Positions 20,588 to 32,545 of a stretch of 64,000 nt of DNA are shown in pieces. The notes below the pieces were generated by a model. It did not search any database and was not told the origin of the DNA. It saw only the letters and a program-made list of their open reading frames with translations. A program made the translations under genes and the position numbers. This stretch comes from Galeruca laticollis (lineage: Eukaryota; Arthropoda; Insecta; Coleoptera; Chrysomelidae), in assembly GCA_963921935.1 (NCBI GenBank), contig OY998180.1, positions 77,196,762 to 77,260,761 on the forward strand, in the 5' to 3' direction. Position 1 is the first letter of the stretch; each line of letters opens with the position of its first letter.

Positions 20588-22440
20588 TTACCAGTCTCTC
20601 CTCGCATTTAGCATTGTAGTGAAATTCTTTTCGATACTTACTTTCTTGATCATTTCGTTACTGGGAAGATTCGCTGATGAGATGTATTTTGTTAGAGAGG
20701 ACCAGGCTTCCTTATTTTTAATACTCCCATTGCCTGATCCTTCCTTAGATATTCTATGTATTGCTTCTTGGGCAGATCTTTCTATCACCAGATGTAGAGG
20801 TGTGAGATCTGTAATGACCTCAAGTGCCCTAGTTGGACACGTTCTCATAGCTCCAGTGATGCACACACAGGCAAGCCTTTGAACTTTGTCGAGGGTCTTC
20901 CTCGTGCTGTACTGACTTGCTTTTGTATGCCAAACTATTGCCCCATACATAATTGCTGGTCTCACAATCATGGCGTATATCCATCGCAGTATTTTTGGGT
21001 TACAGCCCCACCTCTTACCAGCTAGATTTCTGCACGCCATCAAATCTCTTATTGCTTTACTAGCAGTTAATTCAACATGCTTATTCCACAGAAGCTTACT
21101 GTCTAGGATTATCCCTAGATATTTAACTTCTGATTTCCATTCTATGATTTCCCCATTTGATATGGGCTTCATGGCTGGAAGTGTTCTTTTCCGGGTAAAT
21201 GGAATTACTATGGTCTTGTTTGGGTTAATGTTTAGCCCCACTGACAAGCACCATTGCTTAATGATTCTGAGGCCATTTTGTAATAAATCACACAAGGTGC
21301 TCTCGAACTTGCCTCTGACTATTAGAACTATGTCATCAGCGTAGCCCATACATTCGAAGCCAAGCTCCGTTAGCCTGTAGAGCAACTCATCTACTACGAG
21401 GCTCCATAGAAAGGGAGATATCACTCCTCCTTGAGGTGTCCCCCCGAGTGGCTTTAACTAAGGTGGTTTGATTCCCCACCTGTATCTCAGCTATCCTCGT
21501 TGTCAACAACTCATACATCCATTTTACAATGGTTTCATTTACTACTCGCATTTTTAGTGCTTCTTTGACAGACACGAGTTGTGTTGTCAAAGGCCCCAGA
21601 TATATCCAGGAATGCACACATTGCGATTTCTTTGTTGTTCAGAGTTCTCTGGATGACTTCGGTAAGCTGATACAGAGCCGTCTCAGTTGATCGACCCGCT
21701 CTGTAGGCATGCTGACATTTATGAAGTGGTATATTCTCCAGATTCTCTGTTCTTATGTAGTTATCCACTACTTTCTCCATCTTTTTGAATAGGAACGATG
21801 TTAGACAGATGGGTCTAAAAGATCGGGGATCAGTCCCATCTTTTTTCCCTATTTTTGGTATGAAGGTTACCCTTGCCCTTCTCCATTTTCTAGGTATTAG
21901 ACCCACTGCTAGACTGCTTCTTGTAATCTTCAGCAGGTGAGGAAGATTCTTCTCTATCCCTTGCTGCAGGAGTGCTGTAAATATTCCATCCACTCCTGGT
22001 GATTTATATGGTTGAAAGGTACTTATGGCCCATTCCAACCGTTGTCTGGTAAATATTTTCTTAGCAATGTCCCAATCTTCCTTGCGGAATTTTTTGGTGT
22101 AATTCACTGCTATTTCAGTGCTTGTTGCTGGTTCACTACCTGGAAAGTGGGTTCTAAGAAGAAGAATCGTTCGTTCCTCTTCACCTTCCGTGTATGATCC
22201 GTCTGGCTTTTTCAGCGACATTGTGGGGTTAGTTCCCATTTGCCATGACCTTTTGTAGTCTGGCCGTTGTGTGAGTGGAAGTGATCTTTTTGCAAAAGGC
22301 TTGAAAATTAAGCCTTTTGGCCTTCCTAATCTTTTTATTGTACTGAGTAAGCTTCTCAGTGTACCTCTCCCAATTACCGTCACGTTTGGCTCTATTAAAG
22401 AGCTGACGGACCTCTTTTCTGAGGTTTGACATGTTCTCAT
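20588..22440 (-). pseudogene. Reverse transcriptase of copy 2 ORF2
   Basis: Three overlapping frames. 22440-21535 has the RT N-terminal region (RPICLTSFLFKKMEK, CAFLDISGAFDN). 21617-21387 covers the middle. 21424-20588 begins PFLWSLVVDELLYR and carries GYADDIVLIV and KYLGIILDSKLLWNKH. The break near 21448 is one extra G in the run of TCGGGGGG relative to copy 3, and another frameshift lies near 21560. Otherwise close to copy 3. Confidence 0.8.
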
Positions 22441-22539
22441 TCCACCAAGGAGCGTGCTTTTAAGATTAGTAAGTTAAATTATTAAGTTAAGATTGTGTGA
22501 TTAAAGTCCTGGAAATGTTCTAAATTTTCTTATTGAAAA

Positions 22540-23165
22540 TTAATTGATTATGTCTTAAGACATTGTGTTCAATGCTCATTATAGAGAGATGATTCAAACA
22601 CTTGACCCATCATAGACTGAAGTCAATTTTTATTTTACTTGAGTTTTAAGAACGATCTCTCCCCAGTGCAGTTAGCATCAGAGCTAAATTTAGACGAAGT
22701 GTCACCTCAACGTTTGGAAACACATCATCCACTCTCTTTTCTTTTAGCAGCCGGTACATTTGAAGTTCATTACCTATATTTGATAAGCCGATATCCACCT
22801 CAAATGTATTAAAAAAATCAAAAAAAGTGTACTAATTCATCACCTAGCTTCTCATATAAATTGTTATACATTCTAGCAAGCTTTAGTGAGTGTGCTTAAA
22901 TTTCATTGGGAGTTAAATTTTCCAAATGATGTGGAAATCCAAAATCAGAATTAATGGCTTCATATGGGGGAAGCCTCTGACTTAAAGAGGCAGTGAATTG
23001 ATCCTTAATAGGAATACAATTTAGAGTCCTAAATTTCTCTGATGGTGTCATTTGAGTCTCTGGGGCCTTTCCATAAGCCAGTGGAGTAAGCCGAACATTT
23101 GGTTGTCGCGTCCTATGCGTGGAATAATCTTTGGTTCCTCTTATCTTCTCACCCCGCGTCTCATA
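22540..23165 (-). pseudogene. ZMYM1-like hAT transposase C-terminal remnant
   Basis: Minus-strand pieces in shifting frames: TPSEKFRTLNCIPIKDQF, QRLPPYEAINSDFGFPHHL, then LLKEKRVDDVFPNVEVTLRL and LSIMSIEHNVL. These fit the C-terminus of the ZMYM1/DUF4371-type hAT transposases common in arthropods, in which FPNVxxxLRxxLTLPVT and LxLMSIEHD are conserved. Many stops. It lies in the Harbinger intron beside copy 2. Confidence 0.5.
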
Positions 23166-23364
23166 TTTCTAAGTTGCCACGTCTTGACTTAATAAATTCT
23201 TTGAGTGATGCAAGTGCTGCCACTCCCGAATTAAGGTCAATATTTGGATCTTGAAAAATAAGACTTTTGCTGTTTGTTCTCTCTAAAATTTCATTCCAAA
23301 ATATTGCAAATATTCCTATTTAAAGTAAACACATTCGGTTATACAAACCATTTGCATCGCTACG

Positions 23365-23408
23365 GGTTATGTAAAAGCAAAGCTTGTCAGCTTTGCTTTT
23401 ACATAACC
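23365..23408. repeat. Perfect 20-bp hairpin
   Basis: GGTTATGTAAAAGCAAAGCT at 23365-23384 is followed after TGTC by its exact reverse complement, ending at 23408. It has no U tract and lies in a gene-free stretch, so its origin is unclear; it could be the core of a palindromic MITE. Confidence 0.7.
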
Positions 23409-23519
23409 ACAAGGCCTGGGTTCTAACATTTTTTTCGTTAGTTCTCTTATAGAATAATATGATTTTGTAATTTTAAACAATGTTTTTTACATATTTGAAA
23501 CTTCTTGTTACCTGACTTG

Positions 23520-23560
23520 AAGCACTGATGATGACGAAAGTCGAAAGCGCTTTGCAATAA
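23520..23560 (+). ncRNA. Hammerhead-like motif
   Basis: CTGATGA (23525-23531), a short GAC-GAAA-GTC hairpin and GAAA (23543-23546) in the correct order, then GCGCTTTGCAATAAA. The core heptamer and GAAA are exact. A cleavage site and stem I were not identified with confidence, so activity is doubtful. Similar motifs occur in the terminal repeats of Penelope-like elements. Confidence 0.25.
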
Positions 23561-23798
23561 ATAAAAAGAAAATTATACACTTTTATACAAAAACTTCGCT
23601 TCATTTAGAAAAATACTCGGCGGCAGCTTTTGTAATTCCTATATGTGAGGGGGACCCGAGCAGCTGCCCCCCCCTTAAATTCGGCCCTGGAGGGCGAATG
23701 CTAACACACATATCTAAGTTGATTAGGGTATTGCTGTTTGGAAAGTTCTTGTGGTCTACCCTGCGTTTGTAAAAGCTGTTCTAATTACAATTCTTGCA

Positions 23799-24338
23799 CT
23801 AAAGTAAAGATTCTACTTTCAGCGATATTTCGACATTATGGCGTGAAACGCTAAACATTTTCAGCAATTTTTCAAAAAATAAATCTGTTGGGTCTTTTGC
23901 TGCAGAGCGATCAGTTTCTTCTCAATAAGGCCCTTCATTAATTGTGAAGGAGCAGGTTAATCTTTTTTTAGTTTCGATAATTGTTTTATATTTGAAGAAA
24001 ATCGTTGCTTTTGCAAGTAGGGGTAAATTAGGTTGCAGTAACACGTATCCTTGTAGCCTCTGATGTGTTTCCATCACTGTCAGTAACAGTGGTATTTTCT
24101 TGGGTCTCAGTAACAGCGGTATTTTCCTGTGTCTCAGGTTCTTCTTCCTCTATACCATTAGGGTCGTTAAGATAGCCAATTGTTTCCCTTTGGCGGACAA
24201 ATGGTTCCAAAAAAGACATTTGTTCTTCATATCGCTACTTCCTTACTGGCTTATTCGCTTGTCCCGATTTCGTTACATGCATTTTTTTATTTTATCGTCA
24301 CTGGTCTCTTAGATGATGCCATCTGCTTTTGCATGTGG
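23799..24338 (-). pseudogene. MADF-BESS protein, Harbinger partner gene
   Basis: The second ORF of PIF/Harbinger elements in insects is a MADF (Myb/SANT-like) DNA-binding protein that helps the transposase. Here the exon starts after a TTTTTCATTACAG acceptor at 24339. It reads KSGQANKPVRK, then YEEQMSFLEPFVRQRETIG, the end of a MADF domain. An acidic linker follows, and a C-terminal AKDPTDLFFEKLLKMFSV that fits a BESS motif (stop at 23801-23799). A stop and a frameshift near 24240, the TAA ending the frame at 24028 and another stop near 23940 show decay. It lies antisense inside the transposase intron; its first exon was not found. Confidence 0.65.
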
Positions 24339-24566
24339 ATCCTGTAATGAAAAAATATCAAACACAGGAATAATTTCAAATTCGATATATATGTATAGAA
24401 CGCATGAAGTTTAAAAATGAATATTGATCCGCCCAATTGCACATATATGTAATTTACTAAATAAGGTAAATACATTTAAACAATGGTTGAAAATTTATTT
24501 GTATAGAAGTCATACCGACAAAAACAAGGTACAAAAAAATTCTGCATTTATCATTTTTCCTTTCAG

Positions 24567-25400
24567 GTTTTTGGCAACAGGTCATTCTTTTTGCACAATA
24601 TCCTTTAGCTACAGATTGGGTCATTCATCAACAGTATGTATTATTGTCAAAGAAAATTGTGATGCAATAATTGAGAAAACGTTAAGACAGGCAGAGCCCC
24701 CACCCACAGAGGAAGACTGGAGAAAAATTGCCAAAGTTTTTGGAATCATATGGAATTTTCGTCATTTTTTGGAAACTCCTGGCGGGAAATATGTGGTAAT
24801 AACAGCTCCAGCTAATTCTAGCTCCCAATTTTTTAACTACAAAAAGACTTTCTCGATCGTTCTCCTAGCACTTGTCGCAATATAATTTCATTATTGTTGA
24901 CATAGGATCATATATTCGCGCGTTCAAATTTAGGAAGAGCTTTAGAAAGAAGTGCCTTAAATATTCCTAATCCAATAGTACTTCCGGCTACCAACCAGGA
25001 GGCGCCTTTTGTTATAGTGGGTGATAAGAGGATTTTCCCCTAAACACAAATGTATTAAGACCCTACTCTTTAAATCGACAACGAAACGACATAACAAAAA
25101 AAATTAATTGTAGACTATCACGTGCTCGAAGATGTTCCGAAAGTTCTTTGGTCAAAACTTTCAATTTTATAAGCGGAGATTAAAATCCTCGCCAAAATAT
25201 GCAGATAAGATTGTCCTAACTTGTATATTGCATAATTTTACCATTCGTTCGGACATTTTATCACAGATACAAACTCTGCCTTCGTAAGTTTACCGCAACA
25301 AGGAGGAAATGCTACAGCTAATGCATTTCAGGTTTGAGATATTTACAAAGATTATTTCAATTCTCCAATAGGAGCTGTTGTCTGGCAAATGGATGCAGTT
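24567..25400 (+). pseudogene. Harbinger transposase, exon 2 (DDE nuclease)
   Basis: Begins after a CATTTTTCCTTTCAG acceptor and reads FLATGHSF, EPPPTEEDWRKIAKVF, then the DDE_Tnp_4 core: GGKYVVITAPANSSSQFFNY, SIVLLALVAI. The first catalytic Asp lies in the usual ALDGKHV segment, which here is degraded (ETPGGKYV). Later pieces in other frames match the family end: PATNQEAPFVIVGD (second Asp), FRKFFGQNFQFYKRRLKS, LHNFTIRSD. Frameshifts and stops after 24884 inactivate it. Confidence 0.8.
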
Positions 25401-25869
25401 TAAAAAGTTTAGCCTGTATTACTATAAGATGATAGTTTTATAAGTAGTTTTTTTGTATCATAATATTTCTCGAATAAAATAAATATTTAAATATGTCTAA
25501 ATAATGTTGTACTTACCCAATGCAACGTTCATTTCTTTTGCAATTAATGACCAGCTCTTGGCTTTACAGTTATTGTCACTATAACTATATTACTATTTTC
25601 AAAATTATAGAGGACCGTATTTTGCCTAACAAGTTCAATCAGTTTCTCGTCATTCATATTTAAATCACTCCTCTATAATAAATTGTATAGAACTGATAAG
25701 CATTTGCGTTCACACTAAAGACACCGTTTCTTACACGTATCAGCCTGTCCGATAAAAATATGTTTCTAATGAACGGAAGGTGTATATACACACATTAATT
25801 TACATTTAATTATATTTTATGTAAAAGGAAAGAAAGTGTTATGGAACGGAAATGGAACGTATAGTGAGA

Positions 25870-26235
25870 ATCCGCCTTAATTCGTTTCTGACGGTCGTTG
25901 TTACATGGCCGCCTAGAATATTATTGAATACGCTACACTGTCTCCTGTAAGTACTGAGCAAGACCCATTTCGCTGTCTCTATTCTAGATCACTGCCGCTG
26001 ATAATTTCAGATTATTATAGAAGCGGTCATTGAATCTGAATGATACAGTGGGACAAGCAAAACTAGTAATGGACCATTGTCACAATAGGGCAACATTTTC
26101 TGTCAGACTTGATTCCTCTTTGTATTGGTTCAATTGATACAATAATTTGCTGTCATTTAATCTAAAAAAGAGGGCCAACCTCTGAGAATAAGATAATAAC
26201 CAATAAGCATATATAAACCTTTATATTTTGGTGTT
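25870..26235. other. No gene seen
   Basis: Sequence outside the right end of the Harbinger element. No motif, repeat or open frame of note. Confidence 0.4.
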
Positions 26236-26239
26236 CTAA

Positions 26240-26470
26240 AAGTTGTCTCAAAAGTCTGATAAAATCTTGTGTTCGCGTTGCAAGATATTCAAGGATAAAT
26301 GTCACAAAAATATCTCGCTTCGCTATGTCATTCATTTATTATAAGAATTGTAGAGAATTTCATTGTTCCAAACATTTTTTCATATACTTAAACCGTTTTT
26401 GAGATAAAGGGCGGAGAGCGCGCCGCGCATACTATTCACAGCATAATGCAAGGTCAGCCGTAAGTAAATC
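26240..26470 (-). repeat. Dispersed repeat, copy 3 (reverse)
   Basis: Reverse complement shares CTGACCTTGCATTATGCTGTG, TCTCAAAAACGG, GAATATCTTGCAACGCGAACA and ACAAGATTTTATCAGAC-type blocks, in the same order, with 28890-29260 and 8840-9290. Confidence 0.6.
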
Positions 26471-26474
26471 TCAT

Positions 26475-27050
26475 AAAAAAGATGTCGAATAAACTCTATA
26501 AATCATTGAAAAGTAAAAAATTAAGAATGATTTACATTGTTTATCGATTAATACAGTATTTTCAATTTATCCAATATATTTGTTACCAGTCAGCCAAGAA
26601 AAATGTTTGTCTAATCAATGTTATAAAAGAACTTCTTGATATGCTTATTGAGAAATTATAAACTGTTAATACCCCTACAAAACAGGCCAGAGATGATGCA
26701 GATGTTATTATCATTGAAATAGCTATTGAAGAATCGAAACATAGGATTGCTGTGATAATAGAAGATATAAATTTGAAAATTTGAAATTTGTTTTATTAAG
26801 TACCAAAATACACATCCAAAAAATACATTTTCTATTGCCCCGGAAAAAAATTCTTGTGTGTGGCTCAAAAGATAACAAAATTAATGACTTACATATGTAA
26901 TATATAATGCTATACTATTATAAAACAAAACCAGAAAACGTATTAAACTTTCTTAATATTTTAGAAATTTTCATACATTTATAAATCTATGATTCCCCCC
27001 TAACGGCACCGGTCCAAAAAAGCAATGCAAGGTGAGAATAAGTTTTTTCC
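26475..27050. other. No gene seen
   Basis: AT-rich spacer; only short frames without recognisable content. Confidence 0.4.
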
Positions 27051-27053
27051 TGA

Positions 27054-28005
27054 TTAATGAGAAAATATGTTATTAATTTGGCCATAGTTAAGTTTAATCC
27101 ATTCAACAGAATGTTTCTTAAAAACATTAACAAGTTCAAAATTTCTAATATTAGTATCGATAAAATTTATAAATATATGAATGTAATGTAAAAAGTATCT
27201 CCCCCCCAATCTAGACTTTCTACTAAAAGAATAGGCATTATCGTTACTAAAATTTCTTGTGAAATAATTATGAGGTAATGCATTAGTGAAATTTTTTTTC
27301 ATATACCAATTCATTAAAAGTGTCTTTACATATATCTGTCTAATATTTAAGAACGAACTAATTTGAAACAAATCTTTTGTAGGAAAATCGAATGGTTTTT
27401 TATACATGATTTTAATGATTTTTCTATGAAGAATATCCAGCGGCTTTAGAGTAGTATCAAAGACTCCACCCCAACCGAGACAACCATACCCTAGAATAGA
27501 ATTTACAAGTCCATAATAGATAATTTTTAAGGAATGTATATCTGTAATATTTGCTAATTTTTTAAAAACATATATTAAATATCTTAATTTTTTGCACATG
27601 TTATCAATTTGGTAAGACCAACTTAAAAAGGAATCTATTATTATCCCAAGATATTTAGCCTTATTTTGTAAAAGTAAAGTATTCGAGTTACACGTGCATG
27701 TAGAAGTATTCGTAGAAGATGCAACTGAAATGTGTAATAATTTTGTTATATGAAGGTAAACTTTTTTTACGTTTATCAAAAGTGATTATTAGTGTTTTTG
27801 CTTCATTAAGAAGTAGACCATTAATGTTCATCCATTTCTTAGCTAAGTAAAGTCCAAATGATACTTTATTCCTAAGTGTATCCCAATTATTATCGTCAAA
27901 AACCAAAACCGTATCATCGGCGTAAGCCGTAATCTTGCCAATATTTTTCAGGCTAAGAAAGTCATTGATGTAGCAGAAAAAAGAAGCGGCCCCAGTCGTC
28001 GTTTT
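27054..28005 (-). pseudogene. Jockey/CR1-like reverse transcriptase fragment
   Basis: Begins inside the RT palm (GAASFFCYINDFLSL, then AYADDTVLVFDDNNW) and runs through the thumb and C-terminal region: AKYLGIIIDSFLSWSYQI, NSILGYGCLGWGGVF, RKIIKIMYKKPFDFPTKDL, ending at a stop at 27054. The 5' two thirds are missing. One frameshift falls between 27779 and 27700. The family differs from that at 9957-13325 (only moderate similarity in KYLG and WGG motifs). Confidence 0.75.
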
Positions 28006-28089
28006 AACCGGACATACTCAATCACATCACTAAGAAATTTTGGCAAAGGAAATCTTAAAACTCAAATATACACGTGCAAAATTTTTGAT

Positions 28090-28560
28090 AAATATCTTCG
28101 TTCCTAAAAACACAAGTCAACAAAGCTTAATAAATGTATGAAGTTATCGAATCTTCCACAGCGGTTCATCAACACATCATACGTGTATTAAATTCAAACT
28201 TGGTTACGAAATTATTTAGAACCCCATGGACAGGGTTGAGCAGTGCGAAATGAACTTCTGGAACCGATAACGAAAATATTACACAGCTCCAGATGAATTA
28301 CTGAACACAATGTTTTGCAACTGCGGATGCAGCAAATCGATGTTACGATGTTCTTGAGCTTGTGGTCAATGTTCTGGACAAGCGTACTTCAATGCTTGGC
28401 CGTATCAAAGTGATCTCGATGAAGACAGTACATTTGACCCCGAAATTATCGAAGATCTATAGACAAATATTCTGGACAACGAAAATTATGCTGTTGAATT
28501 GGAAATACTCGTGCAACCGGAAGACGATGATAAAGAATAGGAGAATTAAGATTCGAGTCC
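28090..28560 (+). pseudogene. C-terminal remnant of an XPG-nuclease-family protein, second copy
   Basis: Aligns at base level with 7240-7560. Shifting frames give MKLSNLPQRF, HQHIIRV, IQTWLRNYLEPHGQG, a Cys-containing stretch, then an acidic end TFDPEIIEDLQTNILDNENY. The acidic tail agrees with the C-terminal ends of the family. Several stops. Confidence 0.45.
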
Positions 28561-28889
28561 TTTTAATTATAAAAGTTTTTGAAAAACATACGTATATTTG
28601 AACATCAATTGTAATAAATATATGAAAAAGTATTTCTAAATAAAAACAATAAAGATATAATTATAATGTTGGTATTCACTCTATTATTGTTCAACTTAAA
28701 ATAGAATTAATATGGATTAGAATATAATTAAAATATACTTTAAGAACTCCATTTAAAACTTTTTTGATCGCAGGAATAGGTAAATAATAAAAAAATATAT
28801 ATTCGATAAATATTAAATATAATGTGTTAATTAATGAAAATACTAATTATTAGTAAGTATATATTTTTTGATATGTAAACTTTGTACGG
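28561..28889. other. AT-rich spacer, no gene seen
   Basis: Very AT-rich; nothing recognised. Confidence 0.4.
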
Positions 28890-29260
28890 CCTATTATTTA
28901 TCGGAACATACGGTTAATCTTGCACTATGCTGTGAATAGGTAAGGGAGGCACGCTCCCGTCCCCTTTCTCAAAAACGGTTGAGTGAATGAAAAATATTTG
29001 GATTAAAATATATACAGAATTTCATTCACTACAATTGTTATAAGCGAGACCGATTTTTGTGATTTTTTACATTAAATATCTTAAGACGCGGACACGAGAT
29101 TTTATGAGACAACTTTAATAACGCCAAAATAAAGTTTATAGCTTATTATCTCTCATTTCGAGGTGAAACACCAAAATGACTGGACTATATGTGTATCTTT
29201 TTTAAATGAAAGTGTCCCCAGCAATTTAGAATTGTATAAAATTGTAACTAGTTGATTAAA
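28890..29260 (+). repeat. Dispersed repeat, copy 2
   Basis: Parallel to 8840-9290: GTTAATCTTGCACTATGCTGT, CTTAAGACGCGGACACGAGA, TATCTCTCATTTCGAGGTG, GACTATATGTGTATCTTTT, CAGCAATTTAGAATTGTAT. It ends at GATTAAAA (29254-29261), which recurs at 33807-33814 where the match to the first copy resumes. Confidence 0.65.
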
Positions 29261-29626
29261 ATCAGATCCCCAACAAGTCATTCATAAAATCATGTGTTTA
29301 CTCACCAACATGAAAAACATGCTATCCCTTAAAAAAAGGAAGACGGAAATATAATGTTGGCATAACATGGCCGATTCGCTATCGGCTGATGTGTGACTTT
29401 ATTTTAAGAAATGTACGTTCGGGTGTAAATAATCATTTTTTTAGAATGAATGCAATGCTAAACCATAATAATTAATCAAATAAAATGTTTTTTAACAATA
29501 AGTTTATATTTAAACGCAAAAAAAACTCTTAACCTAAAAAAATATCCACGTCAACAGAACTTAAAGAAACATGAATGAACTGTGCGTAAATATATGGAAC
29601 TTATGACACATTTATGTGTTTGGTTA

Positions 29627-30231
29627 TAGTCCGGGAGACAGCGACACTTTTGATGTAATTATTCCTACAAAGCTGATCTTTTCTCATTTTGAAGTTTTGA
29701 TATGGCAAGTAAACGGAACGGCAGTCTACCGCGCCATTATGGGGGCAAACATTAATAACAATTTTTGAAACCTGTAAAAAAATAATATGTAAATGCCTTA
29801 TTCCTACAAATATAAAACTTTGTAGAGTGGTCAAGGATACCTAAAATGCAGTATAATGATAGTCTACCGCGTCGGAGGGGAGGTCATCATAGGTCTACCA
29901 CCCACACAAGGTGTTCAGAAATAAACTTTTTTCACTTATTTCTACAAGGCTGAAAAATGTTTCTCATATACTTTAGTTTATAATAGAACTAAAAAAAATA
30001 GTCTACCAATCATATAATGGTGCAAAGCCTTGATAGACGCAATGGAATCCACAATTTCCCGAGAGCAGCAGCAGCCGCGCCGATCCGCTATAATTCGCTC
30101 TGAATTATTGCATACCGGTATTAAATTAATATCTACAAATCTGCTTTTTTTATCTACACGTATTTTGCGATTATTATTGTCAACTAAACGTGTTTTACCT
30201 TCGATACAATGTGGCTAAAGTTTCGCTAGAC
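29627..30231 (+). repeat. Left terminal inverted repeat
   Basis: 605 bases, matching 32889-33485 in reverse with scattered substitutions and small indels. Landmarks: AACGGCAGTCTACCGCGCC, AGTCTACCGCGTCGGAGG, ATGGTGCAAAGCCTTGATAG. Confidence 0.9.
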
Positions 30232-30549
30232 GTGGCTAAAGTTTTGCAAAAATCGTAACGAGCAATAAATTTCCTAATTTAAATGTTAAGTATACTTTTT
30301 GGAGCTTACACCATTATAAAACGTACGATTCAGTAATAACGAAAAAGCGTTTGCCAGCGAGTTTTTTGCTAGTATAATATTACTATAATAAAAGTGGAAA
30401 ATACTTTTTTTTAAACAACTGAATTTTTTTTTCTTTTTAACGCTGAATAATTAAATTTATTTCAATAAAATTATTATTATAGAAAGATTTTTTTTTATTA
30501 TAACAATATAGTATTTTATAAAACAGATATATTATATACAATATTTTTG

Positions 30550-32545
30550 TTATTGTTTATCGCCACTGGCATTTCCTTCCTCATCGGCTTCCAAATCGTG
30601 ATCGCTATCTGCATTCTCATTATTCATCCAATCGCTTTCTTTGAGATATTCATAACAGCTGTCATTTGCAAATATTTCTACGGATTCATCAAGCGTTTCT
30701 ATATCTGCAAATAACAATAAATCATTAAATATTATTATAGAATGCTAACATAAGTTCGATTAACTTAAAATGCAAAATATATATACCTGAATTTTTATCG
30801 TTTTGTTTTACTAAACGTCACATCATCGATTGACTGAGGCAATTGGTCGTCACTAAACAAATTAAAATCATACTTTGCATTCCCATCGACTTTTCAATCA
30901 CAGTCGAGAGGGGATAATGTTGAAGGCTCTTTTATGTGAGCATTGCTCCAAATTTTTGAAATATATGCTGTTCGGAGTATGTGTTCTCGGAGCTCAGATT
31001 GACAAGGTGGCAAAGCAGATGCATCAAAACTCTTCACGTTTTGTCGAAAGATTTTGTCGTTGGTACTTTTCTAAGCTTTCAAAAACATCGCTGATCGACA
31101 TAAGTTTATTTATTTTTTTATAACCGTAAATTCGGCATACAAATTATTCCACTGTTTCGAATACTGCATTGTCACAATCAGAATATTTGCTTAAATTTGT
31201 CAATGCATCTACATATTTTTGAGAGTTCCTTAGCAAATGAAATGGGCGTTTTTTCCCTTTTCGGAAAAACGCTGGATTGAAATCATAGCCTGTTAGTGCA
31301 TGAAAGGCAGGTAGGGAATCACACAAATTGGCTCCTAATGATTTGCACAATAAGCTTAAAATAAGATTTCTTTGCGATTTTCCAACGCCTACTTCCATCA
31401 AAACTTCCAGTTGTTCTTGTACAAACTTCATATTACCAAGCATTATTACTAATATGTCAGTATCTGAGCATCTTATCGTATTATAGGGCGGTGTAGCTCC
31501 TCAAAGTTACAGGCGTGATATATTATTTTGCTATCTGCTTCTTCATTACTCGAACATGATTGACTGAGCTCAATAGTTTTAACATCATCATTAATTACTT
31601 GGTATCTACGACATTCTTTATAGTTAACATACACTATTTTATTGCCTAAAAATAGAGCCATTTCATTGCGTCCCAACTATCTAAAATATACTCACCGAAG
31701 TCCTCTTTAAAAGTAATATTTTTCAATTCGGTTGAAAAATCAGAAGGGCCCATTGATGTTCCTCGAATTACAATTTTACGATCCCTGCTGGTTCCTATCA
31801 AAGCGCGCTCTTTATCCTTTATCGACCGAGATTTATAGGTGTCAAATACTATAATAACGAATGTGCGTCATTTCTCAAAAACATTGCCAGTAATTTAACA
31901 GATATGTTTTCATATGTAACTGGTATTTCTTTCATTAAATGTATGAAGAAAAATCCATCGTAAATTTGTACGTTTGCTTTTGGTGTTTAGTTGCTATCGA
32001 TTTCATGTTCTAGTAATTTAAGTGAAGCACTTTTTTCAGTTTTGCAAATACTTCCATCGAGATGGCGTAAAGAAAATGGAGTAGGCGTCAATGAATAAGT
32101 TAAAACTTTTTCAATATCTAATTGTTTATCTAGAGCAACAACTAGAAGTTGGCCAAATAAGTCTCGCTGCAAACGCACTTCAACTAATTTTCCAGAAACT
32201 TTAACTTTTTATTTGCTATGTAACACTGTAAAATTATCAATTTTATTCATTTCCGAACTTCGATCAAATCTATCTTTATCTTCGGCACATTCGTTAATAA
32301 ATGTATTCGTCAGTTCTTCTCCTTTTTTTTTCAACACTGAGCAAAAAATCAGCAACGTGATCGTCGGCTGCTTGGCCATTAAATATATTGAGGAGTAAAC
32401 ATTTACCTAGAGTGCTATCAAAAGGATTTATACTTTCTGTAATGACCTGTACCAATTTTTCAAGCTTCACAGAACTCTTTTTTATCCTATTTTGATATAA
32501 ATCTGCGGTCACATCTTGTTTCGTTCTTAAACCAGTTTCTTCCAT
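30550..32545 (-). pseudogene. XPG/FEN-like nuclease of the long-TIR transposon
   Basis: Pieces in order on the minus strand: 32545-32294 (LVQVITESINPFDSTLGKCL), 32178-31987 (RDLFGQLLVVALDKQLDIEK, LTYSLTPTPFSLRHLDGS), 31676-31473 (NEEADSKIIYHA, the acidic XPG-I-like step), 31443-31144 (DSLPAFHALTGYDFNPAF, RKGKKRPF, like the LLGCDY/helix-turn region of FEN1). Then LPPCQSELREHILRTAY and LSPLDCDWKVDGNAKYDF near 31000-30850. A CAG|GTATAT donor near 30788 joins the last acidic exon 30704-30550 (acceptor TTATTTGCAG; stop 30552-30550). Frameshifts and stops separate the pieces (for example after KTKR). This widespread insect family is usually unnamed; its nuclease fold is an inference from motifs. 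Confidence 0.7.

Larger units (their letters stand above)
19640..22459 (-). mobile_element. I/R1-like non-LTR retrotransposon, copy 2
   Basis: Same family as 3094-6115 and 49146-53069, in reverse orientation inside the Harbinger intron. It is 5'-truncated near the end of the endonuclease/RT linker (about 22455) and ends with the family 3' sequence (CCCCGTTAAAATCTAATCTA). TTAAGAT at 19633-19639 and again at 22460-22466 is a likely 7-bp target-site duplication. Unlike copy 3 it keeps the full RNase H and C-terminal region. Confidence 0.85.
18074..25869 (+). mobile_element. PIF/Harbinger DNA transposon with nested insertions
   Basis: Bounded by a 31-bp inverted repeat with one mismatch: TCTCACTATACGTTCCATTT from 18074 and its complement ending at 25869. 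The right end continues GAATCCGCC followed by TTA, the type of 3-bp target (TWA) this superfamily uses; the left flank is unclear. It holds the two genes expected for PIF/Harbinger: a transposase (+) and a MADF-BESS DNA-binding protein (-). Later insertions are the tandem-unit element copy B in the first transposase exon and I/R1-like copy 2 in the intron. Confidence 0.75.

Noticed and set aside
29601..29834. A 77-codon frame with a near twin at 33278-33520
   Set aside because: Twins exist because the frames lie in the two inverted repeats of the transposon; no start context or domain.
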